Below, piece after piece: positions 43,992 to 52,741 of a stretch of 64,000 bases of DNA (its first letter is position 1; every line of letters begins with the position of its first letter). A program made the position numbers and the translations under genes. This DNA comes from Gluconobacter cadivus. GTDB taxonomy: Bacteria > Pseudomonadota > Alphaproteobacteria > Acetobacterales > Acetobacteraceae. The stretch is from assembly GCF_015244745.1 (NCBI RefSeq), contig NZ_JABCQI010000011.1, forward strand, positions 26,564-90,563, read 5' to 3'. Below the pieces are notes generated by a model that was given only the letters and a program-made list of their open reading frames with translations, did no database searches and was not told the DNA's origin.

Positions 43992-44384
43992 TTACACAAA
44001 ACCCAGCATTATGCCTGACAGGAACAGTGCTGTCAGAACAAGTGAGAGATAGGTCAACACCATCCCAAGCCCTCGCAGAGGTGGCATCATTGCCGTACAT
44101 GCCGATAACGTGGAGAACTTGCCCGCAGACAAGTGCGATGCCGATACTCAGTGCAGGCCATAGGGAAGCGGTTTCGGCTTCGGTCAGAACGAGGCCAATC
44201 AGGCAGAGACGAACATTTCGATGAAGTTTCCCTGCGCCCTGATACGGCGATGCAGCGGTTGATCGGGGCTGTCCCCGATCATATCTCCTATCTTCACGCG
44301 ACGTAGAGACACGGGAACAGAAAGCCCGATCAAAGCGACTGAGACAATGGCGATAAAAAAGGAACTGATGGGAAGGTGAGGCAT
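43992..44384 (-). pseudogene. MAPEG-family membrane protein, broken by two frameshifts
   Basis: Reading the minus strand, the first frame gives PISSFFIAIVSVALIGLSVP and HRRIRAQGNFIEM, typical of the MAPEG family N-terminus. The frame then ends at TGA near 44199, while the next frame continues CLIGLVLTEAETASLW and VLHVIGMYGNDA. Near 44068 a second shift is needed to read RAWGMVLTYLSLVLTALFLS to the final TAA. Joined, the three parts make one ordinary MAPEG protein of about 130 residues with four helices. Two separate indels argue for true decay, though sequencing error is not excluded. Confidence 0.8.
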
Positions 44385-44437
44385 GTATTCAGGGCTCGAT
44401 TGCTTGAGGCTCCGCCAAAGCGGAGCCTCTGGTTTGC

Positions 44438-44776
44438 TCAGTCTGAGACGATGTCGAACGTATTGCCGTCCAGATCCAGGAATGTTGCGTAACGGATCTG
44501 CGGGAGTTCATAGCGTTTGACGAGCGTTGCGCCGATACTGAGCAGGTGCTGACTTTCATGGTCGAGATCAGATGTTCTGAGGTCGAGATGTACGCGATTG
44601 CGCTGTATGGGAACCTCTTCGATCTTCTGAAACTGGATGAGAGGAAGATCGGGCGATGGAGCCAGTTGGACGATCTGGCCATAATCATTGCCAATCGCTA
44701 GTCCTAGAGCCTTGGACCACCATGCTGCGAGCTTCTGCGGATTGGTGGTATCGATAGTGACAGCGTGAATTTTCAT
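44438..44776 (-). CDS. VOC-family (glyoxalase-like) protein
   Basis: 112 residues. Start MKIHAVTIDTTNPQKLAAWW, then LGLAIGNDYGQIVQL; second half RNRVHLDLRTSDLDHESQHL and end YATFLDLDGNTFDIVSD. This is the glyoxalase-like-domain type of VOC proteins; H6 of MKIHAV may not be a metal ligand, so enzyme activity is uncertain. ATG 44776 has AAGGAAA. An alternative ATG at 44839, preceded by GGAGG, would add 21 residues that look like the end of another protein. It follows the SDR gene by 109 bp on the same strand. Confidence 0.78.
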   Translation of the reverse strand: MKIHAVTIDTTNPQKLAAWWSKALGLAIGNDYGQIVQLAPSPDLPLIQFQKIEEVPIQRNRVHLDLRTSDLDHESQHLLSIGATLVKRYELPQIRYATFLDLDGNTFDIVSD

Positions 44777-44885
44777 GATCTGTTTCCTTGTAACGGGATC
44801 GGCCCGAGCGGCAATGAACTGCAAGGGAGAGGCAATCATGGTGATCCCTCCAGTTGCCCCGACCAGTGCTCGTCGCGTTACCGGT

Positions 44886-45629
44886 TCAGCGCGCTCTGTC
44901 GATGATCGATCCACCATCGGGTGTCAGAGAATATCCCGTCATGAACTGGGCATCCTTGCTGGCCAGAAAGAGAACCATAGGGGCAATGTCTTCTTCCGGG
45001 GAACCATAGCGACCAAGCGGGTTGGTGGCTGGCGGCACATTGGCCTCTGGTCCCCAGGTTTCGGCGACGGGGAGAACATTGTTGACAGTGATCTTGTCAC
45101 CGGCCCATTCACGCGCAGCCGTTCTGGTTAGCGCACGCACGGCCTCCTTTGCCATATTGTAAGGCCCCATACCTGCAAGGCCGATAATCCCGGCCATCGA
45201 ACCAAAATTGATGACACGCCCAGTGCCGCTGGCCTTGAGATGAGGATAGGCAGCCTGCATGAAGTGCAGGTAGGCGGTTGGTCCCATGTCGAAATTGCGC
45301 TGAAGCTGCTCAGTCGACAGATCAAGGATCGACGAATAGGCGACGGTTGCATCGAAAGCATTGTTCACAAGGATGTCGAGACCGCCATAAGCCGCAATCA
45401 CCTTGTCCACGGCTGCCTTGATCTGGTCCGCATTTCCTGCGTCGGCAGGAACCGCCAGAGCGGTGCCGCCAGCAGCTTGGATATCGGCAACAACTGCATC
45501 GACGCCAGGCGGTGTGCGTGACAGCACGGCGACCTTGGCGCCTTCAGCGGCAAACAGTTTGGCGGTGGCGCGACCGATGCCACGGCTGGCGCCTGTGACG
45601 AGTGCGATTTTTCCTTCAAGTCGTCCCAT
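44886..45629 (-). CDS. Short-chain dehydrogenase/reductase
   Basis: 247 residues from ATG 45629 (AAAGGGA at good spacing; ATG 45635 would add two residues). TGASRGIG (12-19); NNAF at 89-92 in place of NNAG; S144, Y157 and K161 (YNMAK); end MTGYSLTPDGGSIID. R38 after beta-2 (VLSRTP) favours NADP. It lies behind the DoxX-like gene and before a VOC gene on the same strand, and the whole set is divergent from an HxlR regulator, a common stress-regulated layout. Confidence 0.9.
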   Translation of the reverse strand: MGRLEGKIALVTGASRGIGRATAKLFAAEGAKVAVLSRTPPGVDAVVADIQAAGGTALAVPADAGNADQIKAAVDKVIAAYGGLDILVNNAFDATVAYSSILDLSTEQLQRNFDMGPTAYLHFMQAAYPHLKASGTGRVINFGSMAGIIGLAGMGPYNMAKEAVRALTRTAAREWAGDKITVNNVLPVAETWGPEANVPPATNPLGRYGSPEEDIAPMVLFLASKDAQFMTGYSLTPDGGSIIDRAR

Positions 45630-45664
45630 GGTCATTTCCCTTTGGTGTTTAAGGTTTTGCTGTG

Positions 45665-46057
45665 TCAGCGCGTGCAGGCCATGGCGTATGGCGACGGGAC
45701 CGCACGTGCAGTGTTCTGGGTCGTGAAAGACGCGGTCAGCAGCACCAGACCGATCAAAGCGGGCAAGGCACCCTGAGGTTTCCGAACCCCGAGATGTGCC
45801 GATCCGGACAGGAGCAGCTGAAAGAAGATACCCGTATAGGCCAGATCGCTCAGGGGAATGCTGATCCGTGAGAGGATTGCCAATGGTCCCAAAATCTTGA
45901 CCGCGATCATGAGCGGCACGAGGTATGGTGCTGGATAGTTCAAGTCCGCCAGTGTCTGTCGAACCCACGCGGCTTTGGTCAGGTACAGGGTCGCAGAACC
46001 GAAATAGAGCAGCGACAGAAGGATCGTGCTGATCCAGTAGAGAAGGGTTGCGGTCAT
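45665..46057 (-). CDS. DoxX-like membrane protein
   Basis: 130 residues with four hydrophobic helices. YWISTILLSLLYFGSATLYL, YPAPYLVPLMIAVKILGPLA and PALIGLVLLTASFTT fit the DoxX-like group of small inner-membrane proteins of unclear function, often found with oxidoreductases under HxlR or TetR control. The start at 46057 has GGGAA. It is 35 bp upstream of the SDR gene, probably the same operon. Confidence 0.82.
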   Translation of the reverse strand: MTATLLYWISTILLSLLYFGSATLYLTKAAWVRQTLADLNYPAPYLVPLMIAVKILGPLAILSRISIPLSDLAYTGIFFQLLLSGSAHLGVRKPQGALPALIGLVLLTASFTTQNTARAVPSPYAMACTR

Positions 46058-46194
46058 AACTGTTCCCGATCGCATCGTGCTTCGATGAGATCATCGGCCC
46101 GATGTCACGCTGTATTCATACGCTCATTGGGTCTGACGCCACGAGCGTGTATAAGATTTGATCCTCTGCATGAATTGTCGCAAGTAGGATGAAT

Positions 46195-46205
46195 TACTGA
46201 CAGTA
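46195..46205. promoter_or_regulatory. Palindrome in front of the HxlR gene
   Basis: TACTG-A-CAGTA is a perfect 5+1+5 dyad 19 bp before the HxlR start, in the divergent region shared with the DoxX-SDR operon. HxlR proteins often bind such short dyads in these gaps; the target assignment is inference. Confidence 0.4.
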
Positions 46206-46224
46206 AGTATGGAAAGTATGACTA

Positions 46225-46596
46225 ATGGCTGACGATGACTTCACCATGCAGGACGAGATGCGACGCGCTTTCTCGATGCTCTCAGGCAAGTGGAAGCTCG
46301 AAATCATGTGGCTGCTCAACCAGCGCGTTCATCGATTTGGCGAATTGCGCAAGGTGATACCCGGCATCACCCAGCACATGCTGACCGCCCAACTCCGCGA
46401 ACTGGAGGCAGATGGTCTGATCTCCCGCACGGTGTATGCGGAAGTCCCCCCACGTGTGGAATATGAAATGACCGCCAAAGCACGGGGTCTCGGGCCAACC
46501 ATGGAGGCACTGAGCGCGTGGTGGCTGGAGTATGGTAAAACCGTGCCTCAGAAAGCGATCACTCGGGGGCGGAAGAAGCAGAGGTTAGAAAAATAA
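46225..46596 (+). CDS. HxlR-family transcriptional regulator
   Basis: 123 residues. The winged helix runs through the whole protein: AFSMLSGKWKLEIMWLLNQR, HRFGELRKVIPGITQHMLTA, QLRELEADGLISRTVYAEVP, PRVEYEMTAKARGLGPTM. This is the redox- or aldehyde-responsive HxlR type but without the usual conserved Cys near the N-terminus, so it may sense a ligand in another way. It is divergent from the DoxX-SDR-VOC genes, its probable targets. Confidence 0.92.
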   Translation: MADDDFTMQDEMRRAFSMLSGKWKLEIMWLLNQRVHRFGELRKVIPGITQHMLTAQLRELEADGLISRTVYAEVPPRVEYEMTAKARGLGPTMEALSAWWLEYGKTVPQKAITRGRKKQRLEK

Positions 46597-46801
46597 AAGA
46601 TCGAAAGGTTTTTCTCAGCGCACCACACAAATCCTGCGTGAAATTTTTGTTCGATTTCGCGTGATTAACAACTGCGAACATATATGCATTGTTTGATGAG
46701 GTTTCTTCATCGAGGCATTGAACGAATAGGGGGAAGAAAAGTCTGCATTAAGCGCTATTTTCGATACCGTAATGTGAACGCCCTCTGCATGGAGAATGAC
46801 A

Positions 46802-47776
46802 ATGTCGAGAATTATCGTCATCGGTGGCACGGGCCATATCGGAACATATCTTGTGCCAGCGCTTGTCGATCAGGGGCACGACGTGGTCAGTGTCAGCCGG
46901 GGACTGGCCAAAAGCTATATTCATAACACGGCCTGGGATCGCGTCGAGCAAGTTGCGGTGGATCGTCAAGCGGAAGAAAAAGCTGGCACGTTTGTTAACC
47001 GCATCGTCGACTTGAAACCGGATATCGTCATCGACCTTATTTCGTTCAATCTGGCCAGCACCCGGCCACTGGTTGAAGCGCTCCGTGGTAAGATCGAACA
47101 TTTCCTGCATTGCAGCACGCTCTGGGTTTACGGCCACACCGCCGCAGTACCAGCGGGTGAGGACGAGCCTCTTAATCCCTTCGGCGAATACGGTATCGAC
47201 AAGGCTGAAATTGAAAAATGGCTTATGCACGAGGCGCGTACCACTGGCTTCCCCGCGACAATCTTTCGCCCCGGTCAGATCGTTGGCGAAGGATGGACCC
47301 CGATTACGCCCCTCGCGAACGACAAAGCAGCCGTTTTTTCCAAAATGGCTCGTGGTGAAGAAATCGTCCTTCCCAATCTCGGACTGGAGACGGTGAACCA
47401 TGTTCACGCGGCCGACATTTCGCAACTGATCCAGCGTGCAATGACAAATCGCAGCGTTGCAATTGGCGAGACGTTCAACGCAGTTTCAGATACGGCGCTG
47501 AACCTGAGAGGCTACGCGGAGACGATCTTTACGTGGTTTGGTTTCGAACCGAAGATTGCTTATGCTCCCTATGAGGAATGGATGAAGCTGCAGCCCACGC
47601 CAGAAGAAGCCCATCACTCTTGGGAGCATTTCGCGCGGAGTTCGTGCCTGTCTATCGAAAAAGCTCGCCAGAAACTCGGTTATGAGCCTGCCTACAGCAG
47701 CATAGCTGGTGTCAAGGAATCAATTGCGTGGCTTATCGAGAACGGCAGGGTGGAAAAGCCCGAGGCTTGGGGGTGA
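46802..47776 (+). CDS. NAD(P)-dependent epimerase/dehydratase (extended SDR)
   Basis: 324 residues from ATG 46802 (GGAG at correct spacing; ATG 46796 adds two residues). GGTGHIG (8-14) binds the dinucleotide. LVPALVDQGHDVVSVSRG ends beta-2 with Ser-Arg, pointing to NADP. The usual catalytic YxxxK is at YGIDKAEIEKW. RPGQIVGEGWTPITP and NHVHAADISQLIQRAM are typical sugar-epimerase-like parts. Single gene; the substrate is not known. Confidence 0.87.
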   Translation: MSRIIVIGGTGHIGTYLVPALVDQGHDVVSVSRGLAKSYIHNTAWDRVEQVAVDRQAEEKAGTFVNRIVDLKPDIVIDLISFNLASTRPLVEALRGKIEHFLHCSTLWVYGHTAAVPAGEDEPLNPFGEYGIDKAEIEKWLMHEARTTGFPATIFRPGQIVGEGWTPITPLANDKAAVFSKMARGEEIVLPNLGLETVNHVHAADISQLIQRAMTNRSVAIGETFNAVSDTALNLRGYAETIFTWFGFEPKIAYAPYEEWMKLQPTPEEAHHSWEHFARSSCLSIEKARQKLGYEPAYSSIAGVKESIAWLIENGRVEKPEAWG

Positions 47777-47882
47777 TCGTCCCCCCAAATTCACGGCTTG
47801 ATTGCTCTCGTGATCACTACGCTAGCGTTTGAAGAAAAGAAGATTGTGGCGTGTGCCAGCAGGAACGATTGAAACCCAAAAT

Positions 47883-48791
47883 ATGTCCGTAGCGCGCTCC
47901 CAACTCACCGATTTTGCCTACTTTCTAGCCGTCGCCAGACATCGCAACTTTCGATTGGCCGGCCTGGAAATGGGGGTGAGCCCCTCGGCAATCAGTCATG
48001 CGTTAAAGGGGCTGGAAGCAAAGCTTGGCGTGCGTCTCGTCAATAGAACGAACCGCAGCGTGACGTTGACCGCCGCAGGTGAAGAGTTCCGTGATTCAAT
48101 TGAAGTGCCGCTGAAAGATATCGATCAGGCCGTGGAACGGCTGAACAAACATCGTGATTCCCCCCAAGGACGCATCCGAATTAACGCGCAGGTGGATGCC
48201 GCACACACGATTTTACCCCCTGTTCTGGCACTCTATGCAGAGCGATATCCCGAAATAAAAATCGAAATTGAAGCTACGGACCGTCTGGTAGATATCACCC
48301 ATGAGGGGTTCGATGCCGGTATCCGTGTCAGTGGCACCGTGCCGGAAGACATGGTGGCGCAGCGTATTTCAGGCGATTTACGGTGGATTATAGCAGGAGC
48401 TCCAGCGTATTTTGAGCGGTTCGGTATCCCACAGACACCGAGCGACCTTAAAAATCACCGCTGTATCAACGGGCGATTAGGTGACGGACGTATTTATCAA
48501 TGGGAATTCGAAGGGCCTGATGGCGAGTTCTCAATGTCAGTCCCGACCCAGTTTGTCCTGAATGATCGTCCCACGATGTTGGCCATGACGTTGGCTGGCT
48601 CTGGTCTTATGTATTGTATGGAACCCGTGTTTTCCCCCTACCTGAAAAATGGCGGGCTTCAGATTGTACTTGAAGAATGGGCTGCCCGAGGTGAGGGGTA
48701 TCAAATCTACTACTCCAGCCGAAGACAGGTCCCTCTGGGTTTGCGCCTGTTGATCGATCTTATCCGGGAAGTTCGTCCCTTAGGTTTGTAA
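47883..48791 (+). CDS. LysR-family transcriptional regulator
   Basis: 302 residues from ATG 47883. Winged helix: DFAYFLAVARHRNFRLAGLE and SAISHALKGLEAKLGVRLVN (residues 8-60). The effector domain (about 90-295) includes RIRINAQVDAAHTILPPVLA and VRVSGTVPEDMV-like segments (DAGIRVSGTVPEDMVAQRIS). It follows the epimerase gene by 106 bp on the same strand. Targets are unknown; the pairing with an NADP-dependent oxidoreductase is common for this group. Confidence 0.92.
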   Translation: MSVARSQLTDFAYFLAVARHRNFRLAGLEMGVSPSAISHALKGLEAKLGVRLVNRTNRSVTLTAAGEEFRDSIEVPLKDIDQAVERLNKHRDSPQGRIRINAQVDAAHTILPPVLALYAERYPEIKIEIEATDRLVDITHEGFDAGIRVSGTVPEDMVAQRISGDLRWIIAGAPAYFERFGIPQTPSDLKNHRCINGRLGDGRIYQWEFEGPDGEFSMSVPTQFVLNDRPTMLAMTLAGSGLMYCMEPVFSPYLKNGGLQIVLEEWAARGEGYQIYYSSRRQVPLGLRLLIDLIREVRPLGL

Positions 48792-48832
48792 TTCACACAT
48801 GAATTCAAGACATCTCCCGGTAAACATGCCCG

Positions 48833-49636
48833 TCATGTGAGGATGCGGCCCTTCGTTTTTCCATGATTATTTAAAAGCCCATAAACATGTTGATAAGCAG
48901 TTTCAATTTCGACAGGAATGTCGACATGTGGGATGAAGCCTCGTCCCAATGGTCCGTAGCCGTTTTCGTCGTCTCGTAACCGGGGAATTTCTCCCATAAT
49001 CAGGGACAAAAATCGCTCAGGGCTCCACAACCCAAACGGTAACTCCGCAGCATATGTCGTGATCCCGTCTTGCGTCTGGAGACGAGGCACAAAGGTCGGA
49101 CAGCTATAAAAAACGGCTTTACAGGACGCGTCCTGCCAGACCTTCTGGAAGGTCACGAAAGTTCGTAACTGCATCGTCGGATCCTGAAAGAGGATGATCG
49201 TCCGGGCTTTCTGCTCCAGTTCCGAGAGAAGAGACTTCGTAAAGACTGCGTTCTCACCGCAGTTAGTCGAGCGTGTTTCCAGAATCAGTTTTTCTTTTGG
49301 GAAATTCTAGGCCTGAGAAGCCAAAGCACCAAAAATTTCAGATTCTGATCGGTTCTCCATGTTTTCTTTTGGCAGCAGGTTTTCTGCTCTGACGCGCTCC
49401 ACAAGAAGCATGGTCGAGTGCCCAATCCCGCCGGAAAAAACCAGGGGACAATTTGCGTCCAGTGCCGCTTTGCAAGCAGCATGAGCCGTTTCAAGAATGG
49501 CATTCCCCGCGTGAACCACCAGATCGACTGGCTTACTGTCAGGCTGTGGCAGGACAGTAAGCGACAAAAATGCCGCTATTGCATTGACGGCATGAATATC
49601 ACTCTGCGTTTTCAAGAAGCTACTGAACTCGGACAT
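48833..49636 (-). pseudogene. YdcF-family (DUF218) protein interrupted by an in-frame TAG
   Basis: The first part (49636 to 49310) reads DLVVHAGNAILETAHAACKA, CPLVFSGGIGHSTMLLVERV and EIFGALASQA. A TAG at 49307-49309 stops it. The same frame then continues without a shift: NFPKEKLILETRSTNCGENA, RTIILFQDPTMQLRTFVTFQ to the stop at 48833. Together these give a normal YdcF-type protein of about 267 residues. One base change in a Tyr codon (TAT or TAC to TAG) explains it. It is either a recent pseudogene or needs amber suppression. Confidence 0.82.
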
Positions 49637-49913
49637 CTGATGCTCTTTTCTCGTCGAAAGCTCCACTAAACAGGACATAACGTTTCATCCGCAATACGCG
49701 CGATTCAAGAAAATGCCCCCAACAAGCTGCTTTTCATCCGTAGGAAGTATCTGATGGTATCCCTGCCTTCACTGCTGGCTATTCCCAACCCTTACGACAC
49801 GAAAAACCGGTAGTCCGATTACGCCTACATGTCAGACCTCCCAGCGAGTATGATGCTTCTCCGAAAGCCGACATTTGGTAAGCGAACCGCCATAGACCAA
49901 GGCTGAAGTCCGT
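49637..49913. other. Intergenic region with dispersed-repeat tail
   Basis: No gene seen. At 49818-49840 it has CCGATTACGCCTACATGTCA, one more copy of the repeat tail, and at about 49866 AGCCGACATTTGG resembles the repeat head. Confidence 0.45.
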
Positions 49914-50120
49914 ATGACCGCAGATCTTGCCACGACAGCAGTACGACGCGCTATTGCCTTGCGTCAGCGGCCACTAGGCTGCATCCATGCTGCGACCGAT
50001 CTTCCTGAATGGGCTGAAATCTGTGAAGGTAAAAAAGCCATCGAGATGTATGTGAACAATTACAATCTCGACACGGCTCAGTCGAAGAGTCTTCAGATCA
50101 CCATTCACTCCGTTAGCTAA
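49914..50120 (+). CDS. Possible small ORF, uncertain
   Basis: 68 codons beginning MTADLATTAVRRAIALRQ with AAGG upstream. The middle (IHAATDLPEWAEICEGKKAI) looks protein-like, but there is no family match that I recognise. It precedes the next unknown gene by 13 bp and could belong to it. It may equally be chance. Confidence 0.28.
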   Translation: MTADLATTAVRRAIALRQRPLGCIHAATDLPEWAEICEGKKAIEMYVNNYNLDTAQSKSLQITIHSVS

Positions 50121-50133
50121 AGAAAGTCTGAGA

Positions 50134-50700
50134 ATGCCCAATCCGTGGAAGGGAACTGACGGCTTTCTGTTTTTTGCGACGGACCGGTTTGTGGCCGTAG
50201 CCGCCACGATGACCTGTGGATGGAATTTTATTTCGCCAACCGGTTGGTGCGCGCATACGGCGGCACCTGCGTCCAGAGAGTGGCTGATCGAGAATATCGA
50301 TCACGCCATGAGGACAAGTGAAGATCTCCAAGACACAGAAATCTTTCACGATTGTAAGCAAAGAAAGGCACTGCAGGCGCTTGGCCTGAAGAGAAATGAT
50401 GCCCTATGGGCCGAGATCCGCAGGGCTTATAAATATCGGACGCCAGCCAATGCGCGCGCGTCCACCTGGATGGTCGCTGTGAGCCTTGAAAAGACCAGAA
50501 GCAGAATACAAGTTGCAGCGATTATCAAACACCGCAATGGCACCTGGGAATCATGGGAAAGTCCCCACACGTCCAAACGCATCTTCCTGCCTCTCGATGC
50601 GACCGCAGAAGACATTACCGACGCGACACTGAAGATGCTGACCCTGAGCACGCTGCGGGGTCTGACAATGCAGGAAGCCGCCGAAAACCCTGCGACGTGA
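50134..50700 (+). CDS. Hypothetical protein
   Basis: 188 residues, not recognised. There is no signal peptide or membrane helix. Basic and aromatic residues are spread evenly; RKALQALGLKRNDALWAEIR is probably helical, and ASTWMVAVSLEKTRSRIQVA with IIKHRNGTWESWE suggests a beta-sheet, so an alpha/beta cytoplasmic protein is likely. It stands alone among intergenic repeats in an accessory stretch, so it may be cargo of an island. Function unknown. Confidence 0.6.
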   Translation: MPNPWKGTDGFLFFATDRFVAVAATMTCGWNFISPTGWCAHTAAPASREWLIENIDHAMRTSEDLQDTEIFHDCKQRKALQALGLKRNDALWAEIRRAYKYRTPANARASTWMVAVSLEKTRSRIQVAAIIKHRNGTWESWESPHTSKRIFLPLDATAEDITDATLKMLTLSTLRGLTMQEAAENPAT

Positions 50701-51009
50701 GGGAGCTCTTGTTTTCCCACATATGTTTTGAAGCGCTATGTCTGCTCTCGGAAAGACACCCTGACCTAAAAGCTATGTGTGAGGACACCGGTGACGTCCG
50801 CTGTCCTGCTATTATTGTCAGATAGCCGACCTTCCGTTTACCCCCGCTTTACTGACGAAGCACAGCCATCAATCACAATGATGTCGTTGGGCGAGACGAC
50901 TCTAGTTAGTGATCCGGCTCGGTGTCAGTGTGCATATCGTCGCTCAGTTCACGATTGACCCATATCCATAGAAACAGACGAGAGTGAGCTAGTTGTTCAT
51001 TCGATCTGC
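50701..51009. other. Intergenic region with dispersed-repeat head
   Basis: 309 bp without a gene. AGCCGACCTTCCGTTTACCC at 50824 is a copy of the repeat head followed by a short C-run. The stem and tail parts of the repeat are not recognisable here. Confidence 0.45.
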
Positions 51010-51843
51010 CTAATGCGATGCTGTTGCGTACTGCTTTGGCGTAACCCCGAAATGTCGACGAAACTGATTGATGAGGTGGCTCTGGTCATAAAAGCCAACG
51101 CTCGTCGCCGTTTGCGCGGCACTTACGCCTCGAGCGAGAAGGGTTTTGGCGTGACCGAGCCGGATTTGTGTCAGGAATTGATGGACCGACAGTCCAGTCG
51201 CTGTCCGGAAACTGCGCATGAGATGATATTGGCTAATCCCAACAGCCGAAGCGACCTGATCGATGCTCAGATGTCCGTGAAATTCGTCTGCGAGAAATGT
51301 CTGTGCCTTCCGGATATCGGCGGGACGAGATTCAGCTTTGATTGATCGCCCTGTACGCTCGCCATACCGTGCGATGATATGACCCAGTGCTTCATAAACG
51401 GCGCATTGCCGCTCAAGCGGATCCTGAGACTGTGAGGCGAGCAACGAGGCCTGTAAGAGCCTATCGGCGAGGTCCGTGTTCTGGCGGAGAAGGTCGAGTC
51501 CAAAATCGAGGTTGCCCGCCCCCGGCAAGATATCTGCCGCTAGCATGTCGATGAACGGGGCAGTTGGGTAGAAAGCGCAGTAATCCCACCCGAGATCGCA
51601 TTCCACGGCTTCGCCAGTATGCACTTCCCCCGGTGGGATAATCATGACGGTACCTGGCTCAGCGACGCCTTGATAGCGCGCAATGCGGTGTCGTTGAGCG
51701 CCGCGAACGAATGCGGCAATGACGAATTCATCATGCGAGTGCGCGGGATAGCGATAATCGAAGCAGGATGCCCGCAGCACATCCATCCCACCCTGCAGAC
51801 TGGAATCACGCCACAATTTCAACCTGTCTCGGGGGTTCGCCAT
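51010..51843 (-). CDS. AraC-family regulator with cupin domain
   Basis: 277 residues. Cupin sensor: PAHSHDEFVIAAFVRGAQRH and GTVMIIPPGEVHTGEAVE, residues 33-85. Two helix-turn-helix units: LSIDQVASAVGISQYHLMRS and VSAAQTATSVGFYDQSHLIN, with the end HFGVTPKQYA. It is divergent from two tandem Asp/Glu racemase genes (114 bp gap), so it is expected to control them in response to an amino acid or related ligand. Confidence 0.92.
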   Translation of the reverse strand: MANPRDRLKLWRDSSLQGGMDVLRASCFDYRYPAHSHDEFVIAAFVRGAQRHRIARYQGVAEPGTVMIIPPGEVHTGEAVECDLGWDYCAFYPTAPFIDMLAADILPGAGNLDFGLDLLRQNTDLADRLLQASLLASQSQDPLERQCAVYEALGHIIARYGERTGRSIKAESRPADIRKAQTFLADEFHGHLSIDQVASAVGISQYHLMRSFRTATGLSVHQFLTQIRLGHAKTLLARGVSAAQTATSVGFYDQSHLINQFRRHFGVTPKQYATASH

Positions 51844-51957
51844 CGTTCCTTCATCCCAATCTGTGCCCTGTGACGCATCAGAGCAGGATTTTCCAATCCT
51901 GTCCCGAATGCATCGATTATTCAGGATACAGATTATTACGGAGATGAGCGATCAGAC

Positions 51958-52689
51958 ATGAATGAGATTTCATCTCAGCGCCCTTTACGCCAGAAGACTA
52001 TCGGCATTCTCGGCGGCATGAGCAATCAGGCGACTGGCGAATATTATCGGATGCTTAACGAGCAACTGAACCAGCATTTTGGTGGCTGGGATAATGGCGA
52101 GATCATCATCGCATCGGTTAATTTCGGGAACATCCAGTCTTTCGTGCGTGAAGATCGCTGGGAAGAAGCCGCGGCCTATCTGGAGGACAAGATCCTGCGC
52201 CTTGAAGCGGCAGGTGTTGATGTCATCGCCTGCGTCTCCAACACTATGCACCGCGTGGTCGAGCCGGCCATGGCGGGACGCACGACTCCGTTCATCCATA
52301 TCGCTGACCCGACCGGCGAAGCCATACGCAAGGCCGGGATAGCCCGCGTAGCTTTGCTAGGTACGATGCCGGTTATGCAATCGGGAGCGCTATGCAAACG
52401 CTATCGCGAGAAATTTGGTGTAGAGGTGATTGTCCCAAACGAAATCGACAAGGAAATTGTCGATCGCATCATCTTTGACGAACTGGTTCGTGGTGACCTG
52501 AGGCCAGAGTCCAAGGCCGAATATCTGCGTGTAGTTGAAGCGCTACGGGCAGAGGGCGCGGAAGGCGTAATCCTGGGTTGCACCGAGATATTTCTGCTTA
52601 TCAACCAGTCAGATTTTCAAGACTTCCCTGTCTTCGATACGACCGGTCTGCATATTCAGGCCATCGTAGACTTTGCTCTGGCAAAATAA
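51958..52689 (+). CDS. Asp/Glu racemase family protein with altered first active site
   Basis: 243 residues. IGILGGMSNQATGEYYRMLN, FIHIADPTGEAIRKAGIARV and VILGCTEIFLL are family landmarks. C208 (LGCTE) is the second catalytic Cys. At the first site the protein reads ACVSNTMH (91-98), while its neighbour and most relatives have CTNTMH. In alignment the catalytic position holds Val93, with a Cys one residue before it. Variants at this site are known (the E. coli YgeA-type enzyme, from memory), so the protein could be an atypical racemase or another pseudo-symmetric isomerase or lyase. It is 52 bp upstream of a second racemase gene. Confidence 0.88.
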   Translation: MNEISSQRPLRQKTIGILGGMSNQATGEYYRMLNEQLNQHFGGWDNGEIIIASVNFGNIQSFVREDRWEEAAAYLEDKILRLEAAGVDVIACVSNTMHRVVEPAMAGRTTPFIHIADPTGEAIRKAGIARVALLGTMPVMQSGALCKRYREKFGVEVIVPNEIDKEIVDRIIFDELVRGDLRPESKAEYLRVVEALRAEGAEGVILGCTEIFLLINQSDFQDFPVFDTTGLHIQAIVDFALAK

Positions 52690-52741
52690 CTGCTCACCGT
52701 GGCCTGTGAAGAAACGACACTGACATTCAGGAGAGAGTAAT

